Shown here one piece after another: positions 16,705-26,777 of a stretch of DNA of 64,000 nt. The stretch spans positions 62,001 through 126,000 of IMG/VR virus record IMGVR_UViG_3300026484_000295. One strand, 5' to 3'. This DNA comes from a virus. The position numbers and the translations under genes are program-made. The first letter of the stretch is position 1. Each line of letters starts with the position of its first letter. The notes beneath the pieces are model-generated. The model worked only from the letters and a program-made list of their open reading frames with translations. It had not been told where the DNA came from and searched no databases.

Positions 16705-18975
16705 TTAGTAACCCTGAATTACATATCTTATTTGTTCGGCGTCGCCACTAGCTAATGAAATTTTTACTGTATTTACATCAATAACTTCAGTTACAACCAA
16801 ATCAAACCGCCATACAGATTCTGTAGAATCATATACCTGTACTGAGACATCAACAAATTCAGTATTAAGATTATGGGCAATAGTATATGTATCTGATGCA
16901 TCTTCTTCTGCCACTTCACCTTTAACATATCTATTTTCAATATCATTTATTTTTGTATTCACTAATGAAGCTATACCATCCAATGTATTTTTTAGTGAAT
17001 CAGCATTTAATTCAATTGTTGGATTAACTATATTTGTATCAGATTCTGTATATCCTTCATATCCAACAAAATTAGTACCATTACCAGCAGTAGTAGCAAT
17101 CAAATTATCATAATTTGTTTTAATAGTATTATCTAAAAGAATATCAGCATTAAATAATGATGTTGCACTAGAAATATAATTTGTTGTTGAATCAGCATTA
17201 TAAGTATCAGATGATAAACCAGATGCAGAATTAACATTATCAATTCTTTCTCCCAATGCATTATCATTAGAGGTTCTTATTGATATTTCATCATCGATAT
17301 TTGTTTGTAAATTTGTTTCAGCATTAGTTGCTCTCGTAACTTCATTATCAATATTTGAATCCACTTCATTGATTGCATTTACTAAAGTATCTTTTGCTTC
17401 AGTAGTTAAATTATCTAAATCGCCAACTTTACCATCTACTTGACTTTCAATATTTGTAACTCTCGAATCGATAGATGTAATATCGTCTGAATTAGTTTTA
17501 ATAGCAGAATCCAATGTTACTGTGGCATTATGAACACTTGTTGCAGATGAAATATAATTTGTTAAAGCTTCAACAACATAGGTGCCATCATCATTTAATC
17601 CTGTTCCAGTTTCAATTCTATCAATTTCAGATTGTAGTGATGTATTAGCATTAGTTCTATTTGTAACCTCATCATCAATATGAGCATCAACTTCATTGAT
17701 TGCATTTACTAAAGTATCTTTTGCATCAGTAGTTAAATCAGCTAAATCACCAGTTGCACCACCAACGTCAGACTCTAAATCAGATATTCTATCATCCAAT
17801 GCATTATCAGCATCTGTTCTAGCCGTAACTTCATTATCAATATTTGTTTGCAATGTATTATCTGCATTAGTTCTATTTGTGGTTTCATCCACTAAGTCTG
17901 AGGAAACAGTATCAATATTTGATTGTAATATATTATCCGCAGTATCAACATATTCTTCTGTTGCTATTTTTTTAAGTGTACCATTATCTTGTACTTCAAC
18001 TTGATCTAATGTTTCATTCCATTGAATTATTGTTGTTAATCCATCATTTCCTCTATCAACCTCTAATCCTGCATTTTCAGTTGGATCAACAGCACCAATA
18101 CCATCATTCAATGTTATAATATTATCAGCTACTTTTAATGTTTCAGTTTCTATTGTTGTTGTTGTACCACTTACAGTTAAATCACCATGAATAATTAAAT
18201 TATTTGAAAATGTAGTATCTGCAGCAACAGTTTGTGATGTAGAAGTCGTTTTATTTAAATAATTATTTGATAAATCATTATTAGTATCTATAATTGATTG
18301 AGTATTAGTATCAGTATTAGTATCGATTTCATTAATTGCATTTACTAATGTATCTTTTGTGTCAGTAGTTAAAGTGGTTAAATCTCCTTCTACTGATATT
18401 GCTCTAGATATTTCATTATCGATATTGGTTGTATTAGTATCAGCATTAGTATCGATTTCATTAATTGCATTTACTAATGTATCTTTTGTGTCAGTAGTTA
18501 AAGTGGTTAAATCTCCTTCTACTGATATTGCTCTAGATATTTCATTATCGATATTGGTTGTATTAGTATCAGCATTAGTATCGATTTCATTAATTGCATT
18601 TACTAATGTATCTTTTGTGTCAGTAGTTAAAGTGGTTAAATCTCCTTCTACTGATATTGCTCTAGATATTTCATTATCGATATTGGTTTGTATTGTTGTA
18701 TCTGCTGTAGTTCTATCTGATATTTCTTGAGCAATTGCATCAGTATTAGCTTGTACGTCAGCACTATTATCAATACCAATAGGTTTTATTTCAACTGATG
18801 TTCCAGCTTCATCTAAAAATCCACCTTTAAACGTTTTATCAGTATTATTAAACCATAAACGTCCAACAGACTCTACGCCTGTTAATGATGGGTCTGATGT
18901 TAAATTCTCAATTACTAGATTTGAAAACTTACTATTTTTAGCGAGTTCGGGATTATGTAATTTTATTTTAGCCAT
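16705..18975 (-). CDS. Repeat-rich tail fibre protein, 756 aa
   Basis: The N-terminal 70 residues include VGRLWFNNTDKTFKGGF, the same attachment-type motif as the other fibres. Then come three near-identical 43-residue repeats (DNEISRAISVEGDLTTLTTD...KDTLVNAINEIDTN; about 98-226), a beta segment (HGDLTVSGTTTTIETETLKV) like those of cyanophage-type fibres, more diverged repeats, and a C-terminal domain with IAHNLNTEFVDVSVQVYDST. The repeats suit a trimeric coiled-coil shaft. A late-promoter variant (AATAAATA) lies at 19005-19012, inside the end of the upstream gene. Confidence 0.8.
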   Translation of the reverse strand: MAKIKLHNPELAKNSKFSNLVIENLTSDPSLTGVESVGRLWFNNTDKTFKGGFLDEAGTSVEIKPIGIDNSADVQANTDAIAQEISDRTTADTTIQTNIDNEISRAISVEGDLTTLTTDTKDTLVNAINEIDTNADTNTTNIDNEISRAISVEGDLTTLTTDTKDTLVNAINEIDTNADTNTTNIDNEISRAISVEGDLTTLTTDTKDTLVNAINEIDTNTDTNTQSIIDTNNDLSNNYLNKTTSTSQTVAADTTFSNNLIIHGDLTVSGTTTTIETETLKVADNIITLNDGIGAVDPTENAGLEVDRGNDGLTTIIQWNETLDQVEVQDNGTLKKIATEEYVDTADNILQSNIDTVSSDLVDETTNRTNADNTLQTNIDNEVTARTDADNALDDRISDLESDVGGATGDLADLTTDAKDTLVNAINEVDAHIDDEVTNRTNANTSLQSEIDRIETGTGLNDDGTYVVEALTNYISSATSVHNATVTLDSAIKTNSDDITSIDSRVTNIESQVDGKVGDLDNLTTEAKDTLVNAINEVDSNIDNEVTRATNAETNLQTNIDDEISIRTSNDNALGERIDNVNSASGLSSDTYNADSTTNYISSATSLFNADILLDNTIKTNYDNLIATTAGNGTNFVGYEGYTESDTNIVNPTIELNADSLKNTLDGIASLVNTKINDIENRYVKGEVAEEDASDTYTIAHNLNTEFVDVSVQVYDSTESVWRFDLVVTEVIDVNTVKISLASGDAEQIRYVIQGY
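18321..18690 (-). repeat. 129-bp tandem repeats, about 2.9 copies, in fibre gene
   Basis: Copies start at 18321, 18450 and 18579 and are almost identical at DNA level. They encode the 43-residue shaft repeats, so copy number changes would alter fibre length in frame. Confidence 0.9.
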
Positions 18976-19003
18976 TATTAAATTTCTCCATTATAATTTA
19001 TTA

Positions 19004-19450
19004 TTATTTATTAAGATGAAGAAATTTATTGATATTATAATTTAACACTTCTACTGGAGTCATTTCCAGTTTTATAGATTCAATAACTTTATCATTTTTA
19101 TCAATAATAAAAAAGGATGGAGTACCTTTCATATCATAATGTGAAGATAAATAATCAAACATTGAAATGTTTTGGCGCCATATATCCGAAATATCCTTAT
19201 CCCATATAATATCAGATGGATTTAATGGATTGTCAGATAGCAACTGTTTATATGCATTTAATGGATTTTTTGATTTAAATATTGCTTGTATGGCTAATTC
19301 ATCCATAGGACTGAATGGAGCCAATAACAATTTACGTGTCAATGGTATTTTTTCACACATATCATTTTTTTGTAGTTCTCTACAAACCGAACAATTTGGA
19401 TTGGTCACAATCAATAACGAATATTCTGTTTTTTTATCTATTACTATCAT
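19004..19450 (-). CDS. Cytoplasmic thioredoxin-fold thiol oxidoreductase (CxxC)
   Basis: 148 residues. The active site is NPNCSVCREL (Cys20, Cys23) after a hydrophobic strand, with cis-Pro111 in KGTPSFFIIDK. The helical insert between them resembles DsbC/DsbG-like thiol proteins, but there is no signal peptide, so it acts in the cytoplasm. It lies 60 bases downstream of nrdA on the same strand, so the likely role is electron donor to ribonucleotide reductase, as T4 NrdC is. That is inference from position. A CATAAATA late-type box at 19476-19483 lies between the two genes. A 7-bp inverted repeat links the box to the start codon. Confidence 0.8.
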   Translation of the reverse strand: MIVIDKKTEYSLLIVTNPNCSVCRELQKNDMCEKIPLTRKLLLAPFSPMDELAIQAIFKSKNPLNAYKQLLSDNPLNPSDIIWDKDISDIWRQNISMFDYLSSHYDMKGTPSFFIIDKNDKVIESIKLEMTPVEVLNYNINKFLHLNK

Positions 19451-19510
19451 AATTTATTCTTCCTTTTTTATATAATATTTATGATTATATATAGGAAGAA
19501 ATATATATTT

Positions 19511-21907
19511 TCACCCACTACAACTTATGCATTCCTCTTTTTCTGAAACATCAGATGAATTTTTTTGGACACTCCTAATATAATATACAGTTTTCATGTT
19601 ACGTTCCCATGCATACATCAATGTTTCATACATATATTTTGCATTTACTTCTGGTAAATTTAAATTAAATATCAATTCCATCGATATACCCGTATCTGTC
19701 CATTTTTGTATTATAGAAATTATACGCACTACATCTTTTTGGGGGATATTTTTAAATTCTTGATAGAACCACATTTTATCTTTGATAAATGGTGGCATTA
19801 TTGGTACTGCACCTTTAGAATTTTTATCAACATAAAATTTACTAAAAATTGGCAATACCGATGCCGAACACCCTTGCACTAACGATGAACTTGTATTTGG
19901 AGCTATCATATGTAGATGTGAATTTCTAATACCATATTTCTCAAGTCTATCAAAGGTTTTCATCCATCTATCTGGATTATCCGTATTTTCTTTATACCAT
20001 TGTCTATCTCTACCTAAAATTAATCCTTTAGACCACTCTGAGCCATCATATTTTGGATATTTTCCTCTTTCTTTAGCTAAATCAATCGATGCATTAATAG
20101 TATAGTAAGCTATATTCTCAAATAATTTATCAACAACTTCATCAGATTTAGTATATGCGATATTACGTTTAGCTAAATAATCAGCTAATCCCATAGAACC
20201 AACACCAATAGTTCTATATATGTTATTATGGATTTCTCCTTCTTTAATAGGAACATCAGTAAAATCTATAGCATTATCCAATAATCTTACCGCTGTTTCA
20301 CAAGCACTATGTAAATCGGCTTCATCTTCTATGTTGGCAAGATTAATACTATTCAAATTACAAGTATGTACTAGCCCTGCTTCAGTTTCTCTTATAATTT
20401 TAAATTTACCATTTTCTTCTTCAATTTTATTCTCGATCACCTTAGATGGTCTAAAATTTGAATATGATTCTTGACATAAATTACCATTACCAATCATACC
20501 ATCATGCTTATTTGGATTAGCTCTATTCATAGCATCTTTAAAAGTTAAATAAGGCATACCCGTTTCAACTTGAGTTTTCATTATAGTTTTAAATAATTCT
20601 CTTGCTTTTGTACGTCTAACTAATTTTAATACTTTATATTCATCCTCTCTTCCAGAAATTAATCCGCTATACGTAGCATCAAACTCCTCATCATATAATT
20701 CAGTTAAATCAATATCAGCCTCTTGACCAATTTTTAAAATCATCTTTTCGATTTTTCTATAAACTTTTTCAAATGTTTCACCCCAAGATTCTGCTAAATC
20801 AACATTAAGTTTTTTCTTAATTTCATAAGGATCAACCATAAACCAGTCTTGGTTCTTTTTATTTCTACGCATAAATTCATCAGGAATAACAACCTGTGGA
20901 AATATATCAAATGCCTTTGTTCGTTGATCACCATTTTCCGTTTGAAGTTCTAAAAAATCCTCAATATCCATATGCCATATATCTAATGCAACAGTACAAG
21001 CTCCAGCTCTTTTCCCTTGTTGATTAACAGCTACAACAGTATCATTAACATTTCTAATCCAGGGTACCACACCACCAGAGGCATTTGGCATTTGTCCAAT
21101 CCATGAACCTTTACAACGAATTCTAGAAACGTTTAAACCAACTCCTCCACCATTCTTAGATATTTCAGCAATTTGATCAATAACATAATAAATACTATCT
21201 CTTGAATCATCCATTGCTGCAATAAAACAACTCGATAAATTACCAAATGGTTTTCTTAAATTCATAAGCATAGGTGTGGCTAGAGATAATTTTCGTTGTG
21301 CCAATTTTTCATAAGTATCTTTAATTCTATCCAACCTTAATTCTTTTGGTTGATTTTTTTCAATTAATAATGCAGCAGTTAAAAATGCCTCTTGAGGTAA
21401 TTCCCACGGTTTAGATCCACGTGTTAATAAATATCTGTTTATCATTAAATTTGCACCAGCATAATCAAATGACATATCATAATTAACATTAAGAAATTTA
21501 CCAATAGTTTTAATCTCCGATTCATCATAATAATCTAATATCGATGATTCATACAAATTCTCTTTTATAGACTGTTTAATATGTTTTAAATAACTATCAT
21601 AACCAAATGTCTCATAACCTTTTTCAAATTTTACATCTTTATATAGATCCATAAGTTTTAGTCTTGCCGCTAAAATTCTCCAATCCGGTTCATCAATGGA
21701 AGTTAGTTGCAATGCAGTATCAATCAAATTTTCCTGTATTTCTTTAGTCGTCATGTTATTACGAAATCTCATATGAATATTTGATTCTAGTTCAATAGGA
21801 TTTACATTCAACCCATCAGCAGCCCATTCAATAACCTGTCTTATTTTTGTTATATCTAATGGGGTAATATCTCCGTTTCTCTTTACTATTTTATAATGTT
21901 TGGCCAT
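19511..21907 (-). CDS. nrdA: Class I ribonucleoside-diphosphate reductase, alpha subunit
   Basis: 798 residues. An ATP-cone-like N-terminus (KIVKRNGDITPLDITKIRQV). The catalytic radical residues are Asn476, Cys478 and Glu480 in GNLCQE. The redox pair is Cys227 (SSCF) and Cys516 (HTCNLNS). The C-terminal swinging pair is CISC at 793-796. All are intact, so it should reduce ribonucleoside diphosphates to deoxy forms together with an NrdB subunit, which is not in the window. Somewhat longer than T4 NrdA. The start follows AAAGGGA. A TATAAATA box at 21954-21961 and a TATTATA-like box nearby both could drive it. Confidence 0.96.
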   Translation of the reverse strand: MAKHYKIVKRNGDITPLDITKIRQVIEWAADGLNVNPIELESNIHMRFRNNMTTKEIQENLIDTALQLTSIDEPDWRILAARLKLMDLYKDVKFEKGYETFGYDSYLKHIKQSIKENLYESSILDYYDESEIKTIGKFLNVNYDMSFDYAGANLMINRYLLTRGSKPWELPQEAFLTAALLIEKNQPKELRLDRIKDTYEKLAQRKLSLATPMLMNLRKPFGNLSSCFIAAMDDSRDSIYYVIDQIAEISKNGGGVGLNVSRIRCKGSWIGQMPNASGGVVPWIRNVNDTVVAVNQQGKRAGACTVALDIWHMDIEDFLELQTENGDQRTKAFDIFPQVVIPDEFMRRNKKNQDWFMVDPYEIKKKLNVDLAESWGETFEKVYRKIEKMILKIGQEADIDLTELYDEEFDATYSGLISGREDEYKVLKLVRRTKARELFKTIMKTQVETGMPYLTFKDAMNRANPNKHDGMIGNGNLCQESYSNFRPSKVIENKIEEENGKFKIIRETEAGLVHTCNLNSINLANIEDEADLHSACETAVRLLDNAIDFTDVPIKEGEIHNNIYRTIGVGSMGLADYLAKRNIAYTKSDEVVDKLFENIAYYTINASIDLAKERGKYPKYDGSEWSKGLILGRDRQWYKENTDNPDRWMKTFDRLEKYGIRNSHLHMIAPNTSSSLVQGCSASVLPIFSKFYVDKNSKGAVPIMPPFIKDKMWFYQEFKNIPQKDVVRIISIIQKWTDTGISMELIFNLNLPEVNAKYMYETLMYAWERNMKTVYYIRSVQKNSSDVSEKEECISCSG

Positions 21908-21953
21908 TCTTGAAATCCCTTTTAAATCTGTTATTTGTATAATATATTGGATA

Positions 21954-21961
21954 TATTTATA
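21954..21961 (-). promoter_or_regulatory. T4-type late promoter box TATAAATA upstream of nrdA
   Basis: Exact box 47 bases upstream of nrdA. Late control of a nucleotide-metabolism gene would be unusual for T4 relatives, so the match may be partly due to AT content. Confidence 0.45.
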
Positions 21962-22068
21962 GTGTTAGTTTATACTATTTTATGAAAATTTTACAATATT
22001 TTTTTTCTTTTTTAATTTATCATATTTTAGAGAATAAATAAAGAAAATATAATAAAAAAGGATTAATA

Positions 22069-23535
22069 ATGGCTTATGATAGTTCTGGATTTGCAGGCGA
22101 CATACACACAGCAGTAGGAAAATCTGATGTTGTAATGATGCATTATGAATTAAAAATTGGTACTATTGATAATAAGGGCGATTTAACATTGCTAGCTGAT
22201 ACATATTCATATAAAACTGGCACATCATTGTCCGAAATAAAGTGGGGCTTTGTTAATTCCGGTTCATTTGGTGATAAAACTGATGCAAATATAACATTTA
22301 CATTACATGATATTGCCGGTGAAACTTTCCAGAATTTTATGAAATTACAAACAGGATCATATTGGATTTATTTTAAAGGTCCAGATTCAACTGGTTCTCT
22401 TTGGTCTGGTGATGCGGCAATATATGTACCTGATAGAGAAGGTTGCTCTGTTGAATTTTCACCAACTCAAGGTTTTACATACACCTTTACTGGAAAACCT
22501 ATGTTAATGCATGCTAGATCTGAATATGTTACAAATACTGAAGAAATAGAAGTTAATGGGTGGACTGAACCAGGAACAAATTTTATGCAGTTTTTATCAG
22601 AACTTGAAACTGAATGGAATACTGCAGCAAAAAACCACAATAAATGTAATGCAAAAACAATTAAGCTTAATTTTGGAAATCCATCAAATAAATTATGGTT
22701 GACTCCAATCCATAGAGTTGAAAAAACAGAAGAAAATGTTAGAACTATTGAACCATATAAGATTGCAGCAGGTAAAACTATATCCGATGCTATCATAGAT
22801 TTCTTCAATATTATATTCTTAAACGAAAAAGGTGTAAAAAATGATAAACCCACTATTGAAGTAAATTTTGAAAAAACTGAGGGCGATATTATACATATCG
22901 ATGTTAAAATTTGGGGTCTAGAAGATGAAAAAAGTGTAATTAGTTCAGATAAAATTTGCATTGGTACCGATGATAACTGTAATGGTTCCAGATTCAGAGG
23001 ACAATTAGTTGGTATGGATTTTAAACCTCTTTTAGCACTATTAGCAACACAAGTAATTGATGAAGAACTTGCAAATACAGGAACGGGTAAAGGTTCTGCT
23101 GAAACAATAGGACAATGTTTACCAGAAAAAAATACACCTATCGAAGGTCAAACACACACTCAAGTAACTGGAGCTAATAATCCTCATGAATTTGCAGCTG
23201 ATGGATCTTGGGCAGGTATAGATACTCTTTTAAATAAACTAAAATTTCCGAAATTCGTGATTGAAGTTGAATTACCATATTCATATGGATTTACTCCAAA
23301 AATACATGGTGGTTTATTAAAAGATGCTATTGAAGGGTCAACTGGAGGAGGAATACATATTATGCAAGGAACTCAACTTGATTTCTTCTGGTATACTTCC
23401 CCAGACTGCGATAAATTAGACTTAGTGAAAGGAATTTCAAATAAATATCGTATTTCAACCGTAACACATACAATAGGTTTAAATGGTAATTCAACACAAA
23501 TTAAATTATCACACTTATATTTTGCAAACCAGTAG
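22069..23535 (+). CDS. Baseplate hub protein, gp27-like
   Basis: 488 residues, first of a plus-strand hub/spike operon. The protein is beta-rich; the C-terminal strand pattern YRISTVTHTIGLNGNSTQIK, then LSHLYF, is typical of phage hub proteins of the gp27/gpD fold, which form the trimeric ring carrying the spike. The next gene is an OB-fold spike protein, which supports the call. The start follows AAAAAAGGA. An AATAAATA late-type box at 22033-22040 sits within a 7-bp inverted repeat (22022-22028 with 22044-22050). The gene ends in TAG. Confidence 0.75.
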   Translation: MAYDSSGFAGDIHTAVGKSDVVMMHYELKIGTIDNKGDLTLLADTYSYKTGTSLSEIKWGFVNSGSFGDKTDANITFTLHDIAGETFQNFMKLQTGSYWIYFKGPDSTGSLWSGDAAIYVPDREGCSVEFSPTQGFTYTFTGKPMLMHARSEYVTNTEEIEVNGWTEPGTNFMQFLSELETEWNTAAKNHNKCNAKTIKLNFGNPSNKLWLTPIHRVEKTEENVRTIEPYKIAAGKTISDAIIDFFNIIFLNEKGVKNDKPTIEVNFEKTEGDIIHIDVKIWGLEDEKSVISSDKICIGTDDNCNGSRFRGQLVGMDFKPLLALLATQVIDEELANTGTGKGSAETIGQCLPEKNTPIEGQTHTQVTGANNPHEFAADGSWAGIDTLLNKLKFPKFVIEVELPYSYGFTPKIHGGLLKDAIEGSTGGGIHIMQGTQLDFFWYTSPDCDKLDLVKGISNKYRISTVTHTIGLNGNSTQIKLSHLYFANQ

Positions 23536-23560
23536 AATTTTATAATAAATGGAGAAATAA

Positions 23561-25477
23561 ATGAGTACATTTGATGAAAATGGTAGAAGAGAAATAAATC
23601 GTCTTAGAAATGTCGATGGGAATGGTGTTTTTGGAATTGCAAAAGTAATTGGTCGTGCCGATCATACTAATCAAGGACGTATCAGAATTGATGTTGAAGC
23701 ATTAAAAAGGAACGTTGAAGATTCAGAACAAGTACATACTGATGCAAAAAATAAAGAGATTGAACGATATAAATGGGCCGAACTATTATCACCAATAAGA
23801 GGTGAAGGTCATGGTGTATATTGTGTTCCAGAATATGGAGATTATGTATTTTATACATATATTAATAAATTATATATTATATTAGGATCGATTAATAGTC
23901 CTAGTTTAAATTTTCCTGGAACAAATATTCCAGTTGAAGCTCAAAATATGCAAAACAACTCATTAGAATACAATTCATCCCATTGGCCTAATTTAACAAC
24001 TCGAGGACTACATTTAGCTAAACCTGTTTTAGGTGATGTATTTCAACCAGCTTCATTTCTTCATAGATGGAGAAAAAATGATCATTTAATGTACAATACA
24101 ACAAAAATTCACGATAAATGGGGTTCAGCAGCAAAATTAGTTGAACATAGATCTGCAGAAAATAATTTTTTACAGATGGTAGATATAGGAAATCATAGTA
24201 TTTCTCCTGGTACAGCTGGGAGAAATCATAAAAAATATTCCCCAGTTAGACAATCAGATTATAGAGATTTATGGGAGGGTTTTAATATAAATAAAGAGTT
24301 TTGGACTCAAAGAACTGACAAACCACCATTATCACATGAATCACAATATATTAAATTAGCAACAAATGGTCATGATTATCATGAAGAGCCACACCCAGAT
24401 ACCGGAGCCGATTTACCTGATAAAGTACGAGGTGAAATTCGTTTAGATGATAGAATAACCGATGGTACACATGAAACTTCAAAAACTTATTGTCCTATTT
24501 ATCAAACATTGAAAGTAGCAATAGGGGATGAGAGATACGTTAATGATAAAATGCCGAAAGTTCCTTGGATTGCTGGAGCACCATTTAGAAGAAAACTTAA
24601 AAAATGGATTGAAGATACTGGGGATAAATATGATCCAGAAAATCAGCATTTTAATGTAGGTCATTATTTAACTTTATCTAATACAATTTATAAACGTAGA
24701 GCAATGCTGTCTACAAAAAAAGGGCATCAACTGGTCATGTCTGATATTGATTTTGATGAAAAAGTCCTATTAAATTCATATAGAGGCAAGCATATTTATA
24801 TGGAAGATGGATTACCAGACCTTTATGATGCTATGTGGTTTGCTTCACAAAAACATCATATGTTGTTTGTTGATCATATGCAAACACCATATTTAATCGA
24901 TGATATGGGAGAAGAAAGACATAGATTATTAGATCCAAATCAAATTGACTTTTCTTCATATCAATTAATTCAAACAGAAAAATATCAAAAAATATGGCTT
25001 GCTGATAGTCCATTATGTCCAAGGATTCATGCACATACAACATCAGGACATGAATTATTATTATTAGACCATGATCAAGGGACCATTGGTCATATGCAAG
25101 CATCTAACAAAGGCAAAATACAACTAACAACCAATGATAAACAAATGCAAATTACTATGGATGTTGAAAATGGTGATATTACTATCCAAAATCATAACCT
25201 TGTAGGTAAAGGTGCTGGTGGTAAACCATTTACTGGTGATATTAGTATATATGCAGCAAACAATCTATTATTACACGCTGATAATATGATTCAAATGAGA
25301 GCAAATTTGGGTTATGATATTCAATCATCTGAAGGATCGTATAATGTAGTAGCTTGTGGTATTTCTCATTCTACTCCTTGTGGAGCCCCAACTATACCAG
25401 AAGTAATAAGACCAACGGTTTTAACAGATATTGATGTAACAGAAGGTGTATTAATAAATAAATTTGATCCAAGTTAA
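23561..25477 (+). CDS. Baseplate central spike protein, gp5/VgrG-like without lysozyme domain
   Basis: 638 residues. The N-terminal OB-type domain has FGIAKVIGRADHTNQGRIRI, then the hallmark VPEYGDYVFYTYI..LYIILGSI. The C-terminal third has TTSGHELLLLDHDQGTIGHM followed by regular short beta repeats (KIQLTTNDKQMQITMDVENG, DITIQNHN), the triple-stranded beta-helix of gp5/VgrG spikes. The middle (residues about 150-430) is unlike the T4 lysozyme domain; I see no lysozyme motif. It sits at the tip of the tail and punctures the outer membrane. 25 bases after gp27, with GGAG at the start. Confidence 0.8.
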   Translation: MSTFDENGRREINRLRNVDGNGVFGIAKVIGRADHTNQGRIRIDVEALKRNVEDSEQVHTDAKNKEIERYKWAELLSPIRGEGHGVYCVPEYGDYVFYTYINKLYIILGSINSPSLNFPGTNIPVEAQNMQNNSLEYNSSHWPNLTTRGLHLAKPVLGDVFQPASFLHRWRKNDHLMYNTTKIHDKWGSAAKLVEHRSAENNFLQMVDIGNHSISPGTAGRNHKKYSPVRQSDYRDLWEGFNINKEFWTQRTDKPPLSHESQYIKLATNGHDYHEEPHPDTGADLPDKVRGEIRLDDRITDGTHETSKTYCPIYQTLKVAIGDERYVNDKMPKVPWIAGAPFRRKLKKWIEDTGDKYDPENQHFNVGHYLTLSNTIYKRRAMLSTKKGHQLVMSDIDFDEKVLLNSYRGKHIYMEDGLPDLYDAMWFASQKHHMLFVDHMQTPYLIDDMGEERHRLLDPNQIDFSSYQLIQTEKYQKIWLADSPLCPRIHAHTTSGHELLLLDHDQGTIGHMQASNKGKIQLTTNDKQMQITMDVENGDITIQNHNLVGKGAGGKPFTGDISIYAANNLLLHADNMIQMRANLGYDIQSSEGSYNVVACGISHSTPCGAPTIPEVIRPTVLTDIDVTEGVLINKFDPS

Positions 25478-25492
25478 AAAAAGGAGTTAAAA

Positions 25493-25915
25493 ATGGCTGC
25501 AAATCCAATCGATATGAGTCCAGTACCACCACAAGCTAATAATAATCATAGAATTATTCAACTGCCACAAGATTTCGGTGATGGTGGAGGACAAAGAACA
25601 CAAATCATTACTATGCAAGGGCATGAAATAATTATGTTAGACTCTCCAAGTGGTAGGAGTAAAATTCAAATAACTACGAGTGATGGTTCACAACAATTAA
25701 TCTTAGATGAAATGAATAAGACATTTTATATTGGTGTTGCTGATGCAGATACAAAAATAGTAATAGAAAGTGATGCTAAAATTGAGATACGCTCTAGACA
25801 AGATATTTTTGTTGATGCACCAAATATAAACTTTAATTGTGAAGACTTTGATGTTCAAAAAGACCAACAACCTTCACACCCACCAACAACACCAAAAGAT
25901 ATGGGTTATGAATAA
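25493..25915 (+). CDS. Second spike / spike-tip-like beta-helix protein, 140 aa
   Basis: 140 residues. Residues 38-120 repeat the spike-type pattern seen in the gene before: MQGHEIIMLDSPSGRSKIQI, TTSDGSQQLILDE, then KIEIRSRQDIFVDAPNINFN. It probably extends or caps the beta-helix of the 638-aa spike. The C-terminus is His/Pro-rich (QQPSHPPTTPKDMGYE), but a PAAR fold is not obvious. 15 bases after the spike gene, with AAGGAG. Confidence 0.7.
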   Translation: MAANPIDMSPVPPQANNNHRIIQLPQDFGDGGGQRTQIITMQGHEIIMLDSPSGRSKIQITTSDGSQQLILDEMNKTFYIGVADADTKIVIESDAKIEIRSRQDIFVDAPNINFNCEDFDVQKDQQPSHPPTTPKDMGYE

Positions 25916-26777
25916 TTTAGAAATTTTAATCACTCAATTATTAGAAAATGATGAATTTGCTTTGATACCATTTAATAAAAATATTGATGTCGAACTAAAA
26001 TTTTATTTTGATTTTTTTATCAATTTAAAAACGGATTTATTATTACGTAATTTATTAAAATACCAGGATCATAATAATTTTGATAAAGCTTTAAATATAA
26101 TAATTCACTATAAAGATAAAATTTCGGATAGTAATATAATTTTAGATTTTAAAACTTTTTTAATAATTAAAGATATATTTACAAAAAATAAACAGTTTGA
26201 ATATGAGTGTACTTTCTATAAAGAAATTACTAAGCAAGTTGTAGCTGGTGAAATATTATTCATCGATAATAAATTATTAGATTTTATATATAATAATGAT
26301 ATTGACAATTATATAAAAATAGCATTAAAACTGGATATAAATGATGCAATAAATAAAATTTTTGATAAAGACAAATATAAAATATTTAATTGGTTAAATA
26401 ATCATCCTAATAAATTTACCGAATTAAAAAAATTAAATCAACCATATTTTATTCTTACCAATATGAATAGTAGATTAGATATAAATGATGAAACATTAAA
26501 ATATTTCTTTGAAGTTGCTCCAATAGATATTTCACTATATAAAAACCTACGCCAGAATTTATCATTGGAAATCATATATAAATATAGTAAAAATAAGGTT
26601 TCAGATGAATTTATTTTTGAACTCGTCGAAACCTTTGACGATATAGTTTTTATTTTAAACTTAAATAATTTAAATCTAAATACTCTAAATTCCTTTATGA
26701 ATAAGATTAAAAATGATTTTCCACATGTTTACAATAATCTTAATTCTTTATTACTTATGAAAAAGGAAATTCTCTAA
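25908..26777 (+). CDS. Unrecognised helical protein, 289 aa
   Basis: Start chosen at the ATG overlapping the stop of the spike-tip gene (8-base overlap); an upstream ATG in the same frame lies deep inside the spike-tip gene and is unlikely. The protein is almost entirely helical and rich in Asn, Lys, Ile and Leu, with repeats of helix pairs reminiscent of ankyrin/TPR-like solenoids (LDFKTFLIIKDIFTKNKQFE). No motif recognised. By position it may be a hub or spike assembly factor. Confidence 0.65.
   Translation: MNNLEILITQLLENDEFALIPFNKNIDVELKFYFDFFINLKTDLLLRNLLKYQDHNNFDKALNIIIHYKDKISDSNIILDFKTFLIIKDIFTKNKQFEYECTFYKEITKQVVAGEILFIDNKLLDFIYNNDIDNYIKIALKLDINDAINKIFDKDKYKIFNWLNNHPNKFTELKKLNQPYFILTNMNSRLDINDETLKYFFEVAPIDISLYKNLRQNLSLEIIYKYSKNKVSDEFIFELVETFDDIVFILNLNNLNLNTLNSFMNKIKNDFPHVYNNLNSLLLMKKEIL

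Noticed and set aside
18359-18730. Plus-strand open frame across the fibre repeats
   Set aside because: It is the mirror of the 129-bp coding repeats, has repetitive Val/Ser/Leu content and no ribosome site.
23561-25477. T4-type lysozyme domain in the spike
   Set aside because: No catalytic E-x(8)-D-x(5)-T pattern with the usual surrounding residues could be found.
25839-25907. Longer N-terminus for the 289-aa protein
   Set aside because: The upstream ATG is buried in the spike-tip gene without a ribosome site; the overlapping ATG at 25908 fits the coupling seen elsewhere.
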